From: Alkalicella caledoniensis | Lineage (GTDB): Bacteria > Bacillota > Proteinivoracia > Proteinivoracales > Proteinivoracaceae | Length of the DNA stretch: 64,000 nt | Assembly: GCF_014467015.1 (NCBI RefSeq) | Contig: NZ_CP058559.1 | Location: forward strand, 2,170,001 to 2,234,000 | Reading direction: 5' to 3' | In this document: piece after piece, positions 8,381-17,520 of the stretch | Layout: every line of letters starts with the position of its first letter | Position numbering within the stretch: the first letter of the stretch is position 1 | The notes under the pieces: generated by a model | Told to the model about the DNA's origin: nothing | Seen by the model: the letters and a program-made list of their open reading frames with translations, nothing else | The model's database searches: none | Translations under genes and position numbers: made by a program

Positions 8381-8427
8381 GCTCAGCACCCGTGCGTATT
8401 TAATATACGCGCGGGTGCTGAGCTTTT
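8381..8427. terminator. Bidirectional intrinsic terminator
   Basis: Stem GCTCAGCACCCG-T-GCGTAT (8381-8399) / ATACGC-G-CGGGTGCTGAGC (8405-8423), 19 pairs including one U-G wobble, followed by TTTT on the plus strand and preceded by AAAA, so it can end both the flavodiiron gene and the convergent deacetylase gene. Confidence 0.93.
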
Positions 8428-8523
8428 ATCCGTCAAATCAAGACATTTTTGAGTAGTTTTAGTAGTAAGGTTTACTTTTGCACAGCAACCAGTCAGTGAA
8501 GCTGTACCTGTGTCGAAGGCAAC

Positions 8524-9585
8524 TTAATATGTTCTTATTGTTTTGCCTTGGAAGGCTTCGGTGTCGATTTTATCTAATTGGTCTTCTGGTACAGTTATAT
8601 AATTTGGGTTGCCATCACTTATATAGCGAAGGTGGGGGTTTCTTTCAAAGTATTCCATCCAGTAGTAAATGTAACCGTACTCCATGGGATCTTCCCCTCT
8701 TATACGGGGGATCTTATGTGGGTCAAAATCCTTACTGAAGGGTGAGTGACTGGGGTGTGAACCAACAAGGAGTATACCTAGATTGTGGTAAGGGGTACCT
8801 TCATGCTCTCCCTCAACTGCATAAGGGAACAACTCTTTTGGTGGAACACCACCAAAGGGTAAAGCCAGTGAATCTAATTCATAATCTGGCAAATAACTTT
8901 GAATCTCTTTAACCAACATACCTAGCTGTCTTTGCATTTCTTCCTTTGACTTCACATCCCTTGCTAAGTTTGGATGAGTATACGTATGATTCCCAATATC
9001 CATACCAAACTCAATTAACTCCTCAAGTTTTCTCTGGGTAAACTCAGGTTGTCTAAAGGGATTTGTGTTAACATAAAATGTTGCAGCAGTGCCAAAACCT
9101 GGATTTTTATCATTCATTTCTAAAAGAATTCCCACTGCTGAATCAGGATCAATAATCCACTGGCCATTTTCTTTAATATATCGGAACTGACCTTCAGTGC
9201 CATCATCAAAGGTAATAACAACAGGGGTATACCCTGCTTCAACGCTGATATTGCCCTTTAGGACATCTTTAAGGGAAACAAGCCTGTAACCGTTGTCATA
9301 AAGTACTTGTAGGTCTTTTCTAAAATTATCGGGAGTTCTTATCCATTCTTTTTCTTCAGGACCTATTTGATGGTACATAAGAACCATTATTTGACCAGCT
9401 TCGTTGGGTCGTATTGCTTCGAAGTCTATTTTTTCATCTTCTATCTCGTCCCCTGGTTCTTCTTCAATGGGGTTTTCTAGTTCACTTCCATTGTCAACAT
9501 CACGGGGCTCAGTAGATACATTGCCGGTGCAACCTGTAATAAGTAATAATGCTAATACGAATAATACTAAGATTCTTTTCCGCAT
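8524..9585 (-). CDS. Lipoprotein polysaccharide deacetylase
   Basis: 353 residues. The N terminus MRKRILVLFVLALLLITGC is a lipoprotein signal with lipobox LITGC (Cys19), then an acidic, Pro/Glu-rich linker (to about residue 55) and a NodB-type carbohydrate esterase 4 domain. Visible motifs are MYHQIG, VITFDDGTEG (catalytic and metal-binding Asp pair) and GNHTYTHP (metal-binding histidines). It probably deacetylates a cell-wall or surface N-acetyl glycan outside the membrane. The start ATG has GAGAGGGGA upstream on the minus strand. It has no operon partner. Confidence 0.9.
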   Translation of the reverse strand: MRKRILVLFVLALLLITGCTGNVSTEPRDVDNGSELENPIEEEPGDEIEDEKIDFEAIRPNEAGQIMVLMYHQIGPEEKEWIRTPDNFRKDLQVLYDNGYRLVSLKDVLKGNISVEAGYTPVVITFDDGTEGQFRYIKENGQWIIDPDSAVGILLEMNDKNPGFGTAATFYVNTNPFRQPEFTQRKLEELIEFGMDIGNHTYTHPNLARDVKSKEEMQRQLGMLVKEIQSYLPDYELDSLALPFGGVPPKELFPYAVEGEHEGTPYHNLGILLVGSHPSHSPFSKDFDPHKIPRIRGEDPMEYGYIYYWMEYFERNPHLRYISDGNPNYITVPEDQLDKIDTEAFQGKTIRTY

Positions 9586-9977
9586 AAAATCCCCTCTCCC
9601 TTAGTTAATATAGGTTAATTATAAACCCTTGAGAACTAACTTGAAAGGGGGAGGTGTGAATAAAATTATGTAAATATTTCAAGAGACCAAGAGATTTTTA
9701 ACCACTACTTTTCACTAAAAAGCTCCACACTACAAAAAGCAAGCTTTAACAGCCATATGTTTAGCCTTTATTCTCGTACGCTTTGTAAGTTTTGATAGTG
9801 CAGAGTAGTGGTTAAAATTCTATTAAGTTATTCTCCCGGAGGGACTCTGTCACGGAGTCTGAAACTTTTGCCTTAGGCTAACGCCTTCCTGCGGTAAAAT
9901 CATCACAATATCTTCCATAATATATAAGTATAAGTTATAATAGGATTAGCATAATACTAAGTTGGGAGAGGTCATAA
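9586..9977. other. Intergenic region with an imperfect inverted repeat, no gene seen
   Basis: 392 bases without a credible coding frame. It holds the 125-bp inverted repeat described at 9695-9819 and a small hairpin GACTC/GAGTC near 9843-9860. A TATAAT box at 9936-9941 is a possible -10 element for the following gene, without a convincing -35. Confidence 0.6.
9695..9819. repeat. MITE-like imperfect palindrome, related to repeats at 47.3 kb
   Basis: TTTTTAACCACTACTTTTCACTA at the left (9695-9717) is mirrored by TAGTGCAGAGTAGTGGTTAAAAT at the right (9796-9818), with nested ACTACAAA..AGC / GCTTTGTA inside. The reverse complement of 9700-9732 (TAGTGTGGAGCTTTTTAGTG..) reappears twice at 47325-47355 and 47444-47475. 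This is a dispersed short repeat family of unknown nature. Confidence 0.6.
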
Positions 9978-11207
9978 TTGGGAATATTAGGTGTCGCATT
10001 AAGCTTATTTTTAATTATCTATCTAGTTAGGAAAAATATCAATGTGGGATGGGCTATGGTCTTAGGAGCCATAGTTGTAAGTATCTTTAGTCAAATGGGT
10101 TTATCAGGCACGTTTGAAGCATTTAAAACAGCAACTCTTTCTAATAATTTTATTAATCTTGCCTTGGTAGTTTTCCTAATATCACTACTAGGTTATATTA
10201 TGAAGATGACCAAAGCCCTAGACTTAATGATATCTTCTTTGTTTGGCCTTTTGGGTGGTGGCAAGCTTTTGCTGATGGCAATCCCTAGCTTAATAGGACT
10301 TTTGACAGTGCCTGGGGGAGCTATACTATCAGCGCCCATGGTTGGAGAAAGTGGAGAGAAAATGGGTCTACTAAACTATCAAAAAGCAGCTATAAACATT
10401 TTCTTTAGACACATTTGGTATCCAATCTATCCCCTTTACCCAGCACTTTTACTGGCAACTAGTTTAACAGGTACCAGTGAAACCACCATAATGCTCATGT
10501 CATTTCCAGTTGTTTTTGCTGCGGTAATAACAGCTATGAACACAATGTTTGTGGGGAGCCAGGTGGTTAAAAAAGAAAAAAACATAAATAAATCAGAAGC
10601 CCTACTAAAACTGGTACAGAGTATGCTACCCCTAATTGCAACACTGGTTCTTGCCCTTGTGGTAAAGGTTCCATTCCCTCTCAGTGTATTTGTGGGAATA
10701 GTGCTAGCTTTATTCAATTTAATCGACGAGGGTAGCAATATCTTAGATGTGTTAATTCATAGGATTAAGACAATGATTTTACCAGGAGTAAATTTTAAAA
10801 TGGTTATATCCGTGTATGGTATAATTGTCTTTGGAGAGGTTCTAAACGTCAGTGGAGTATTATCTGATTTTATGAATTCAATGGTAAGCTTAGGATTGCC
10901 TATAGGTTTACTAGGAGTAATATCCGCACTTTTAACAGGACTTATCACAGGATCAAACACTGCATCTTTAGGAATCAGCGTACCAGTGTTTTTACCCCTT
11001 ATAGAGCATAACCCACTACCTTATATACTACTAATTTTCATGGCATCCTTACTTGGGTATATATTATCACCAATGCATTTATGCCTAATACTGACCAAGG
11101 ATCACTTTAAGTGTCAATACAAAGAGATGTATAAATACTTCATGCCCCCAGTTTTAGCCATGGCCATTGTCACTACAGTTATAGCATTGATACTCATGTA
11201 TATCTAA
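9978..11207 (+). CDS. DUF401-family integral membrane protein (putative permease)
   Basis: TTG start at 9978 after GGGAGAGG. 409 residues, strongly hydrophobic, with about ten membrane segments; it has the repeated hairpin-and-helix look of ion-transporter-superfamily permeases, with the motif PGGAILSAPMV near residue 112 and TGSNTASLGIS near residue 320, in equivalent halves. It resembles DUF401/TIGR00529 proteins from memory. The substrate is unknown. It is followed at once by a terminator that overlaps its stop codon, so it is the last gene of its transcript. Confidence 0.75.
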   Translation: MGILGVALSLFLIIYLVRKNINVGWAMVLGAIVVSIFSQMGLSGTFEAFKTATLSNNFINLALVVFLISLLGYIMKMTKALDLMISSLFGLLGGGKLLLMAIPSLIGLLTVPGGAILSAPMVGESGEKMGLLNYQKAAINIFFRHIWYPIYPLYPALLLATSLTGTSETTIMLMSFPVVFAAVITAMNTMFVGSQVVKKEKNINKSEALLKLVQSMLPLIATLVLALVVKVPFPLSVFVGIVLALFNLIDEGSNILDVLIHRIKTMILPGVNFKMVISVYGIIVFGEVLNVSGVLSDFMNSMVSLGLPIGLLGVISALLTGLITGSNTASLGISVPVFLPLIEHNPLPYILLIFMASLLGYILSPMHLCLILTKDHFKCQYKEMYKYFMPPVLAMAIVTTVIALILMYI

Positions 11208-11230
11208 AAGGTGGGCAAAACCCACCTTTT
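11206..11230 (+). terminator. Intrinsic terminator after the DUF401 gene
   Basis: AAAAGGTGGG (11206-11215) / CCCACCTTTT (11221-11230), loop CAAAA; the stop codon is part of the 5' arm. Confidence 0.85.
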
Positions 11231-11279
11231 CACATAAAAGTATTTGTTAAAAAAATCACTTTTCTAGGAGGGATTTTTC

Positions 11280-12656
11280 ATGGGTGAGAAAATAAATCGT
11301 AGGGAAATACCCAGTGTGACAAAACTAGTTGGGCACAGGGTGGGTAAGGAATTAATACAAGAATTTGGCCGACAAGAATTTTTGTTGGAGTGCCGTAAAA
11401 CCCTAGAGTCTATTAGAAATAACTCGGAGGATTATTGGGGTGTTTTAATTCCCGAAAATATTTTAGAAAAAATAAAACGAAATCTTAACCGTAAATCCAC
11501 AAAGAAACTAAAGCCTGTTATCAACTGTACAGGAACTATACTACATACAAACCTCGGCAGGGCACCTTTATCAATGGAAGTTGGTGAGGTCTTAAAGAAC
11601 ATAAGTGTAGGGTATAGTAACCTAGAATTTGACTTAGAGACAGGTCAAAGGGGTACTAGGACAGCAGGCATAGAGGAGCAACTGAACACCCTACTTGGAG
11701 TGGAAGACTGTGCCATTGTAAATAACAATGCAGCTGCAGTACTACTGGTTCTTATGACAATGGCTAAGGGAAAAGAAGTTATTATATCTAGGGGACAGCT
11801 AGTGGAAATTGGTGGATCCTTCAGAATACCTGAGATTATGGAACAAAGCGGAAGTATCCTAAGGGAAGTGGGTGCAACCAATAAAGTCCATTTGAAAGAT
11901 TATGAAAATGCTATTACAGAAAACACCTGTGCAATCATGAGGGTCCATCCAAGTAACTATAGAGTTACGGGGTTCACCAAGGAGGTTAGCTTGGCAGAAT
12001 TAAGGGAGCTATCTATAAAATACAAGATTCCTCTAATTGACGATTTAGGTAGCGGTACTATTGTAGAGTTAGACAAATGGGGAGTTTATGATGAGCCAAC
12101 AGTGAATCAATCTGTAAAGATTGGTGGAGATATAGTAACCTTTAGTGGTGATAAACTCCTAGGTGGCCCACAATGTGGAATTATAGTTGGCAAAAGAGAG
12201 TACATCCAAAAAATAAAAAAGCATCCACTTATGAGAGCCTTAAGGTGCGATAAACTTGTATTAACTGCTCTGCAATACACCTTAGAGATGTATAAACAAG
12301 ATAGGTTTACAAAAATACCCCTATATAAGTTCTTAGAGCGTAATACAGTAGAGCTACATAGATTGGCTAAAGACATAACCAAGGAGATTCCTCAAGGAAC
12401 CTATGAGATACAAGAAGATTATGCATATGTTGGAGGAGGGGCACTGCCCACCCAAGAAATACCCACAGTTATCATAAAGTTTAAAGGTGACTATTCTGCA
12501 AAGAAGCTATCCCAAGCCTTTAGAGAACAAGAAAAACCAATAATAGGTCGAATAAACCAAGATCAATTTATTTTAGATTTGAAAGCTGTTTTTGAAGAAG
12601 ATGTCCCTTATATCCAAAGGATAACTACAAAAATCTGGGGTGATATAAATGGTTAA
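11280..12656 (+). CDS. selA: L-seryl-tRNA(Sec) selenium transferase SelA
   Basis: 458 residues from ATG 11280 (TAGGAGGGA upstream). Conserved SelA segments are INCTGTILHTNLGRAPLS near residue 80, the NNNAAAVLL glycine-free turn, and SGDKLLGGPQCG, whose lysine binds pyridoxal phosphate. SelA is a cytoplasmic PLP enzyme that converts Ser-tRNA(Sec) to Sec-tRNA(Sec) with selenophosphate from SelD. It overlaps selB by 8 bases and opens the cluster selA-selB-lysR-selD-tRNA-Sec. Full length for the family. Confidence 0.97.
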   Translation: MGEKINRREIPSVTKLVGHRVGKELIQEFGRQEFLLECRKTLESIRNNSEDYWGVLIPENILEKIKRNLNRKSTKKLKPVINCTGTILHTNLGRAPLSMEVGEVLKNISVGYSNLEFDLETGQRGTRTAGIEEQLNTLLGVEDCAIVNNNAAAVLLVLMTMAKGKEVIISRGQLVEIGGSFRIPEIMEQSGSILREVGATNKVHLKDYENAITENTCAIMRVHPSNYRVTGFTKEVSLAELRELSIKYKIPLIDDLGSGTIVELDKWGVYDEPTVNQSVKIGGDIVTFSGDKLLGGPQCGIIVGKREYIQKIKKHPLMRALRCDKLVLTALQYTLEMYKQDRFTKIPLYKFLERNTVELHRLAKDITKEIPQGTYEIQEDYAYVGGGALPTQEIPTVIIKFKGDYSAKKLSQAFREQEKPIIGRINQDQFILDLKAVFEEDVPYIQRITTKIWGDING

Positions 12657-14556
12657 TATCATTATTGGCACTTCAGGACATGTGGATCACGGAAAAACAA
12701 GTTTGATTAAAGCACTTACGGGAGTGGATACAGACAAGCTTAAAGAGGAAAAAGAGCGGGGTATAACCATCCAGCTAGGGTTTACATATTTCCAATTAAA
12801 TGAAGAAACAAGAGCAGGTATAGTAGATGTGCCAGGTCATGAAAAATTCGTCCGCAATATGCTTGCGGGGGTTGGCGGTATGGACCTTGTACTGATGGTG
12901 GTTGCTGCCGATGAAGGAGTAATGCCTCAGACAAAAGAACATTTGAATATACTTCAACTACTTAATGTAAAAAAAGGTATTGTTGTGGTAACTAAAAAAG
13001 ACATAGTTGATGATGAATTGCTGGAATTAGTCGTTGAGGATATAAAAGATGCCATAAAGGGTACATTTTTAGAAAAGTCCCCTTTTATTCCTGTATCTTC
13101 AGTCACCAATGAAGGGATTGAAGAACTAAAAGCTGAGATTAACAAATATATCAGTAATGCCCAAATCCAATCAAAATCAGCTAAAGACTTTTTTAGATTA
13201 CCCATAGATAGGGTGTTTAGTCTGAAAGGTATTGGCACGGTTGTTACAGGCACCTTGAAAGATGGGACCATATCTGTAGGAGATACCTGTGTAGTATATC
13301 CTGGTGAGAGACAGGTAAGAGTAAGACAAATCCAAGTTCATGGTGAACAGGTTGACACAGCTTTTCCTGGACAAAGGTCTGCCGTTAACTTAACGGGAAT
13401 TGAAAAGGAAGAGTTGTCCATGGGAGATCTTCTGACAACATTTGCCTACTTAAAGCCACAGAACAAAGTGAACTGTATCTTGAGAATTTTGGACCATGCA
13501 CCGGAATTAGATAGCGGAACTATAGTTAGGTTTCACTGGGGCACAGAAGAAACCTACGGAAGAGCTGTACTCCTTGATAGGGATACATTGCTACCTGGCG
13601 AAAGTTGTTATTGTCAGTTGAGACTAGAAAAAGAAGTTGTTGTTGCTAGAGGAGATAGTTTTGTTATTCGATCAATGTCACCTGTTGATACAATAGGTGG
13701 GGGTACGGTTTTTAATAGTACTAGTAAAAGGATCCCTAGGTATAATATGCGAGTTATAAAAAACATGGAGATAAACGAAATAGGTGAGACACAAGAGATA
13801 ATTTTAGAAGGAATCAAGCAATATGGTATAAGGGGAATAACCTTTGGGGAGTTAGCTCAAGATCTGCAAATCAACCGTAGGGAGATAGAAGAGGTTATTC
13901 CTAAACTAAAAATAGAAGACAAAATAGTGGATATAAAAGACGATAATATTGTTCTTATGGAAAAATCCCACTACAACAACTTGACTTCTAAAATACTAGC
14001 TATCCTTTCAGAATATCACGTAAAATATCCCCTAAGAATAGGAATGGACAAAGAAGAGCTTCGAAGTAAGCTCGGAAGTAAATATTCAGTAAAGCTTATG
14101 GTATCTATATTAAAGAAAATGCAATTAGAGAATCTAGTTGAGATGGAAGGACTTTATGTAAGTTTAAAGGGATTTCAAATTTCACTATCTGGCAAGGAAC
14201 TGGCGCTTGTAAACCAAGCTCTAAGCCTACTAAAGGAGAGTCAGTTCAAACCACCTAATAGGGAAGATATTAACATACCTGTTAACCTATTGGAGTATCT
14301 AGTGAGAAAAGGAGATGTGTTAATTATTGGCGACATACCTTTCCATAAGGATGTAGTTAACGAAGGGATTAGTGAGGTAATAGCATATCTAAAAGAAAAT
14401 CCCCAAGGTATGGAGTTATCGCAAATTAAAGACCTATTGGGTACAAGCAGAAAATATATTGTACCCATATTAGAATACTACGATGGCTTGGGTATAACAA
14501 AACGCAGTGGCGATGTTAGGATATTAGGAGTTAAGGGGAGGGAATTATCAAAATGA
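12649..14556 (+). CDS. selB: Selenocysteine-specific elongation factor SelB
   Basis: 635 residues. The N-terminal EF-Tu-like GTPase shows G1 GHVDHGKTS, the DVPGHEKFVRNM segment and TKKD, followed by beta-barrel domains 2 and 3 and, from about residue 370, winged-helix repeats that in the family bind the SECIS hairpin. It delivers Sec-tRNA(Sec) to the ribosome at UGA codons, here needed for grdA, grdB and selD. The start overlaps the selA end and its stop overlaps the lysR start (ATGA-type), indicating translational coupling. Confidence 0.97.
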   Translation: MVNIIIGTSGHVDHGKTSLIKALTGVDTDKLKEEKERGITIQLGFTYFQLNEETRAGIVDVPGHEKFVRNMLAGVGGMDLVLMVVAADEGVMPQTKEHLNILQLLNVKKGIVVVTKKDIVDDELLELVVEDIKDAIKGTFLEKSPFIPVSSVTNEGIEELKAEINKYISNAQIQSKSAKDFFRLPIDRVFSLKGIGTVVTGTLKDGTISVGDTCVVYPGERQVRVRQIQVHGEQVDTAFPGQRSAVNLTGIEKEELSMGDLLTTFAYLKPQNKVNCILRILDHAPELDSGTIVRFHWGTEETYGRAVLLDRDTLLPGESCYCQLRLEKEVVVARGDSFVIRSMSPVDTIGGGTVFNSTSKRIPRYNMRVIKNMEINEIGETQEIILEGIKQYGIRGITFGELAQDLQINRREIEEVIPKLKIEDKIVDIKDDNIVLMEKSHYNNLTSKILAILSEYHVKYPLRIGMDKEELRSKLGSKYSVKLMVSILKKMQLENLVEMEGLYVSLKGFQISLSGKELALVNQALSLLKESQFKPPNREDINIPVNLLEYLVRKGDVLIIGDIPFHKDVVNEGISEVIAYLKENPQGMELSQIKDLLGTSRKYIVPILEYYDGLGITKRSGDVRILGVKGRELSK

Positions 14557-15449
14557 ACTTAAACCTCTTAAACACATTTATAACTATAGTTGAAGAAGGT
14601 AACTTCTCAAAGGCCGCAGCTAAGTTGCATTTATCTCAGCCAGCAGTTAGCATGCAGATGCAAACCCTTTCAACAGAACTAGGGATGAACCTATTTCTTA
14701 GGGTAGGCAAGAAAGTACAACTGACTGAAGGGGGTAACCTACTATATAATCAAGGGAAGTTGATTCTAAACAACTGGAGCGATGTACTGGCTCAACTTGA
14801 TGCCTATAAGACACATATATCTGGTAAACTTAGAATTGGTGCAAGTACCATCCCTGGCCAATATTTTTTACCTAAGACCTTAAAGTCCTATAAAGAAAAC
14901 TACCCCAATACGGATTTGTCAATAATCATCAAAGATTCCCAAGAGATAATACAAGAACTTACAGAAGGTAGCTTAGATATTGCCTTTATAGGTAAAAGAA
15001 TAAATAAATCTGGTATTAGTTGTTGTAGGTGGTTACTGGATAAACTGGTTTTGATAAAAGCTAAGGACTTAGAAGTGTCTGTGGAACCCAATTCTAAAAA
15101 AGACTTTCTAAAAATCCCTTTTGTTGTACGAAAAGATGGTTCTGGAACTAGAAAATCAATGGAGGAAAGACTTAAAAATTTGGGAATAAAGATGGAGGAT
15201 ATGAACATCGTTTTAGAATTAGAAAGCACTGAGAACATCATAGCAGCTGTGGAAACTGGTATGGGAGTTTCCCTGGTTTCCGAAGTGGCCGCCCAAAGGG
15301 GTGTAAAACTAGGGACTTTGGACATCATTAGCTCTTCATTAGAAATAGAAAGAGAAATATACTATGCCTTTAGGCATGACCAATTAAAGAGTAATACTTT
15401 AGAGAGTTTTCTAGGTTACCTAGGAAATGGAGGAGGTGAAGCAGGGTGA
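14553..15449 (+). CDS. LysR-family regulator of the selenium cluster
   Basis: 298 residues with an N-terminal winged helix (FSKAAAKLHLSQPAVSMQMQ, residues 18-37) and a C-terminal periplasmic-binding-like effector domain (from about residue 90, KLRIGASTIPGQYFLP). It overlaps selB by 4 bases and its TGA is overlapped by the GTG start of selD, so it is embedded in the sel operon. NCBI has a family for selenium-metabolism-associated LysR regulators; position and sequence fit, though the effector and target sites are unknown. It probably tunes sel genes to selenium supply (inference). Confidence 0.85.
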   Translation: MNLNLLNTFITIVEEGNFSKAAAKLHLSQPAVSMQMQTLSTELGMNLFLRVGKKVQLTEGGNLLYNQGKLILNNWSDVLAQLDAYKTHISGKLRIGASTIPGQYFLPKTLKSYKENYPNTDLSIIIKDSQEIIQELTEGSLDIAFIGKRINKSGISCCRWLLDKLVLIKAKDLEVSVEPNSKKDFLKIPFVVRKDGSGTRKSMEERLKNLGIKMEDMNIVLELESTENIIAAVETGMGVSLVSEVAAQRGVKLGTLDIISSSLEIEREIYYAFRHDQLKSNTLESFLGYLGNGGGEAG

Positions 15450-16477
15450 AGATTAAATTAACAAGTTTTAGTACAGCAGCTGGTTGAGGCGCTAAAATAG
15501 GTCCGGGTGACCTCCAAGAAATTTTAGAGGATATTAAAACACCAAGGAATGGGGGACTTTTACTAGGATATGAAAAAGGGGATGATGGAGCTGTTTTCAC
15601 CGTTCCAAGGGGTAAGGCCGTTGTGCAAACCTTAGATTTTTTTACTCCTATGGTGGATGATCCTTATATATTTGGTCAAATAACCGCAGCAAACGCATTA
15701 AGTGATATATACGCCATGGGGGGAGACCCTGTTTATGCACTAAACATAGTTGCTTTTCCTATCTGCACATTGCCAAAAGAAGTTCTTAAAAATATACTGT
15801 TAGGGTCTGCAGACAAACTTACAGAAGCAGGAGTAACAGTTATTGGAGGGCATAGCATAGATGATCCCCAGCCTAAATATGGATTAAGTGTATCGGGTTT
15901 TATAAATCCACACTCCATATGGCAAAACGATAGATGCGCTGAAGATCAAGATATAATCATAACTAAGCCTCTCGGGTCTGGAATAATAACCACTGCAATA
16001 AAAGGAGATATGGCAGAAGAATCTGCTATTCAAAGGGTAGTGGAAACAATGACTACCCTAAATAAAGGGGCAAAGGATATAATCAAAGAATTTAACATAA
16101 CATGTTGTACGGACATAACAGGCTTTGGCTTAGTTGGTCACACTTTAGAAATAGCAAAAGCATCGAATTTGAACATAGTATATGACCACAATCTAATCCC
16201 ATTTATTGAAGAGTCAAAAGAGTATGCTTCAATGGGGCTGATTCCAGCAGGGGCATATAGGAATAGGGAATATTTCAAAAAAGCAACTAAAATAAGCGAA
16301 ATAGTTCCTCAATATTTAGATGACATACTACATGACCCTCAAACATCTGGAGGGCTATTGTTTAGCTGTAATCCTTCAGAAACAGAAGAAATACTTCGCA
16401 AATTAAATGAAGCTAATATACCTGGCACCAAAATAGGTAGTACAGAAAAAGGCACAGGCAATTTGCTGGTTTTTTAA
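15446..16477 (+). CDS. selD: Selenide, water dikinase SelD, itself a selenoprotein
   Basis: GTG 15446 overlaps the lysR stop. The frame continues through TGA at 15485-15487 (codon 14) as selenocysteine in AAGUGAKIGPGD, the position of the catalytic Cys/Sec of SelD, giving 343 residues. GDDGAV and GGHSIDDPQPKYGL are ATP/phosphate-binding segments. SelD makes selenophosphate from selenide and ATP. A gene finder will start it too late, at 15623. The use of Sec in the enzyme that supplies selenium makes the cluster self-dependent. Confidence 0.95.
15485..15513 (+). promoter_or_regulatory. Candidate SECIS of selD
   Basis: UGA at 15485-15487 is followed by stem AGGTC (15499-15503), loop CGGGT, GACCT (15509-15513). 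Distance and G-containing loop are typical of bacterial SECIS hairpins. Confidence 0.6.
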
Positions 16478-16516
16478 TCTATAATTTTTGCAAAAGTATT
16501 AAATTTGTAAAAACCA

Positions 16517-16545
16517 TTGCATTAAGAATATAGATGGCATATAAT
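16517..16545 (+). promoter_or_regulatory. Promoter of tRNA-Sec
   Basis: TTGCAT (16517-16522), exactly 17 bases, TATAAT (16540-16545); the mature tRNA would begin at 16552, about where transcription should start. Confidence 0.75.
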
Positions 16546-16551
16546 AATATT

Positions 16552-16648
16552 GGGAATGGATGAGTTCTGGTGTGCTCTCTGGACTTCAAATCCAGTAGTG
16601 GGTATGAACAATATCCATGGTGGGTTCGATTCCCATGCATTCCCGCCA
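16552..16648 (+). tRNA. selC: tRNA-Sec (anticodon TCA)
   Basis: 97 bases ending in encoded CCA. Acceptor GGGAATG pairs with CATTCCC; the eighth position would be G-G, a mismatch in the long Sec acceptor stem. The anticodon arm CTGGA-CTTCAAA-TCCAG places TCA at 16586-16588. There is a long variable arm TGGGTAT/ATATCCA, and a T arm GTGGG-TTCGATT-CCCAT. The UGA anticodon partner, the extra arm and the location just after selD identify it as tRNA-Sec. It has its own promoter. Confidence 0.95.
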
Positions 16649-16731
16649 TTTTTTTGACAACGAGAGTGAAAGATTTCACATTCACAATATATTGGAAAAT
16701 TCTATAAAATCTGACACTTGGGGAGGACAGT

Positions 16732-17517
16732 ATGTCTAAAAAAAATCTAATAATTACTCAGTATGTTAACAATAACCCTAATGAGGTTCAAGATGTTGTA
16801 ATAGAAGAAGTACCTCTTACAATTTTTCTAAATGGTGAACAGTTTATTACATTATTATCAACACCTTTTCATCAAAAAGAACTGGCTATAGGCTTTATAT
16901 TTTCAGAAGGCTTGATAGCAGGGACTGATGACATAAAGGAAATAGAAGTTCAAAATGAGCAAAATCTAGTTTATATTACCTTAACTAATAAAAGTCAGTT
17001 GACTAAAAAGCTATATGGTAAAAGGACTATAACTTCTGGTTGTGGTAAAGGTTCCATTTTTTACAATATTTTGGATTCACTACATACCACTAAGATAATC
17101 AATAAAGATACTTTTGAAGTTGAAAACATAGCCGCCTTAATGTCTGAGATGCAAAACAGCTCTACTCTTTTTAAAGAAACTGGAGGTGTTCATTCAGCAA
17201 GTTTGGCAGATAATAATAAAATATACTATACCTATGAAGATATAGGCAGACATAACGCAGTTGATAAAGTACTAGGGCGTGCCTTATTAGATGGTGTGAA
17301 AATAGAAGATAAAATGCTTATTACCAGTGGACGTTTGTCCTCTGAGATAGTACTAAAGGTTTTAAAGGCTAAGATGCCAATTTTAGTATCTAGATCAGCT
17401 CCAAGCTCATTGGCAGTTGAGCTAGCTAGAAAAAATGGTCTTACACTGTGTGGGTTTGTCAGAGGGAGAAAAATCAACTGCTACTCACACCCAGAAAGAC
17501 TAACAAAAGGGGGATAA
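16732..17517 (+). CDS. fdhD: Formate dehydrogenase accessory sulfurtransferase FdhD
   Basis: 261 residues from ATG 16732 (GGGAGGAC upstream). Family features are the N-terminal VPLTIFLNG, FHQKELAIGFIFSEG, and the TSGCGKGS loop carrying the catalytic cysteine, then DIGRHNAVDKV and VSRSAPSSLAVELA. FdhD transfers sulfur to the bis-MGD molybdenum/tungsten cofactor before insertion into formate dehydrogenase. E. coli FdhD has CxxC; here only one Cys is present in the loop, common in Firmicutes. Position between tRNA-Sec and moeA suggests a Sec-containing formate dehydrogenase in this genome, but none is in the window. Confidence 0.93.
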   Translation: MSKKNLIITQYVNNNPNEVQDVVIEEVPLTIFLNGEQFITLLSTPFHQKELAIGFIFSEGLIAGTDDIKEIEVQNEQNLVYITLTNKSQLTKKLYGKRTITSGCGKGSIFYNILDSLHTTKIINKDTFEVENIAALMSEMQNSSTLFKETGGVHSASLADNNKIYYTYEDIGRHNAVDKVLGRALLDGVKIEDKMLITSGRLSSEIVLKVLKAKMPILVSRSAPSSLAVELARKNGLTLCGFVRGRKINCYSHPERLTKGG

Positions 17518-17520
17518 AAA

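Noticed and set aside
8478-8738. 86-residue plus-strand frame
   Set aside because: Antisense to the end of the polysaccharide deacetylase gene, no ribosome binding site.
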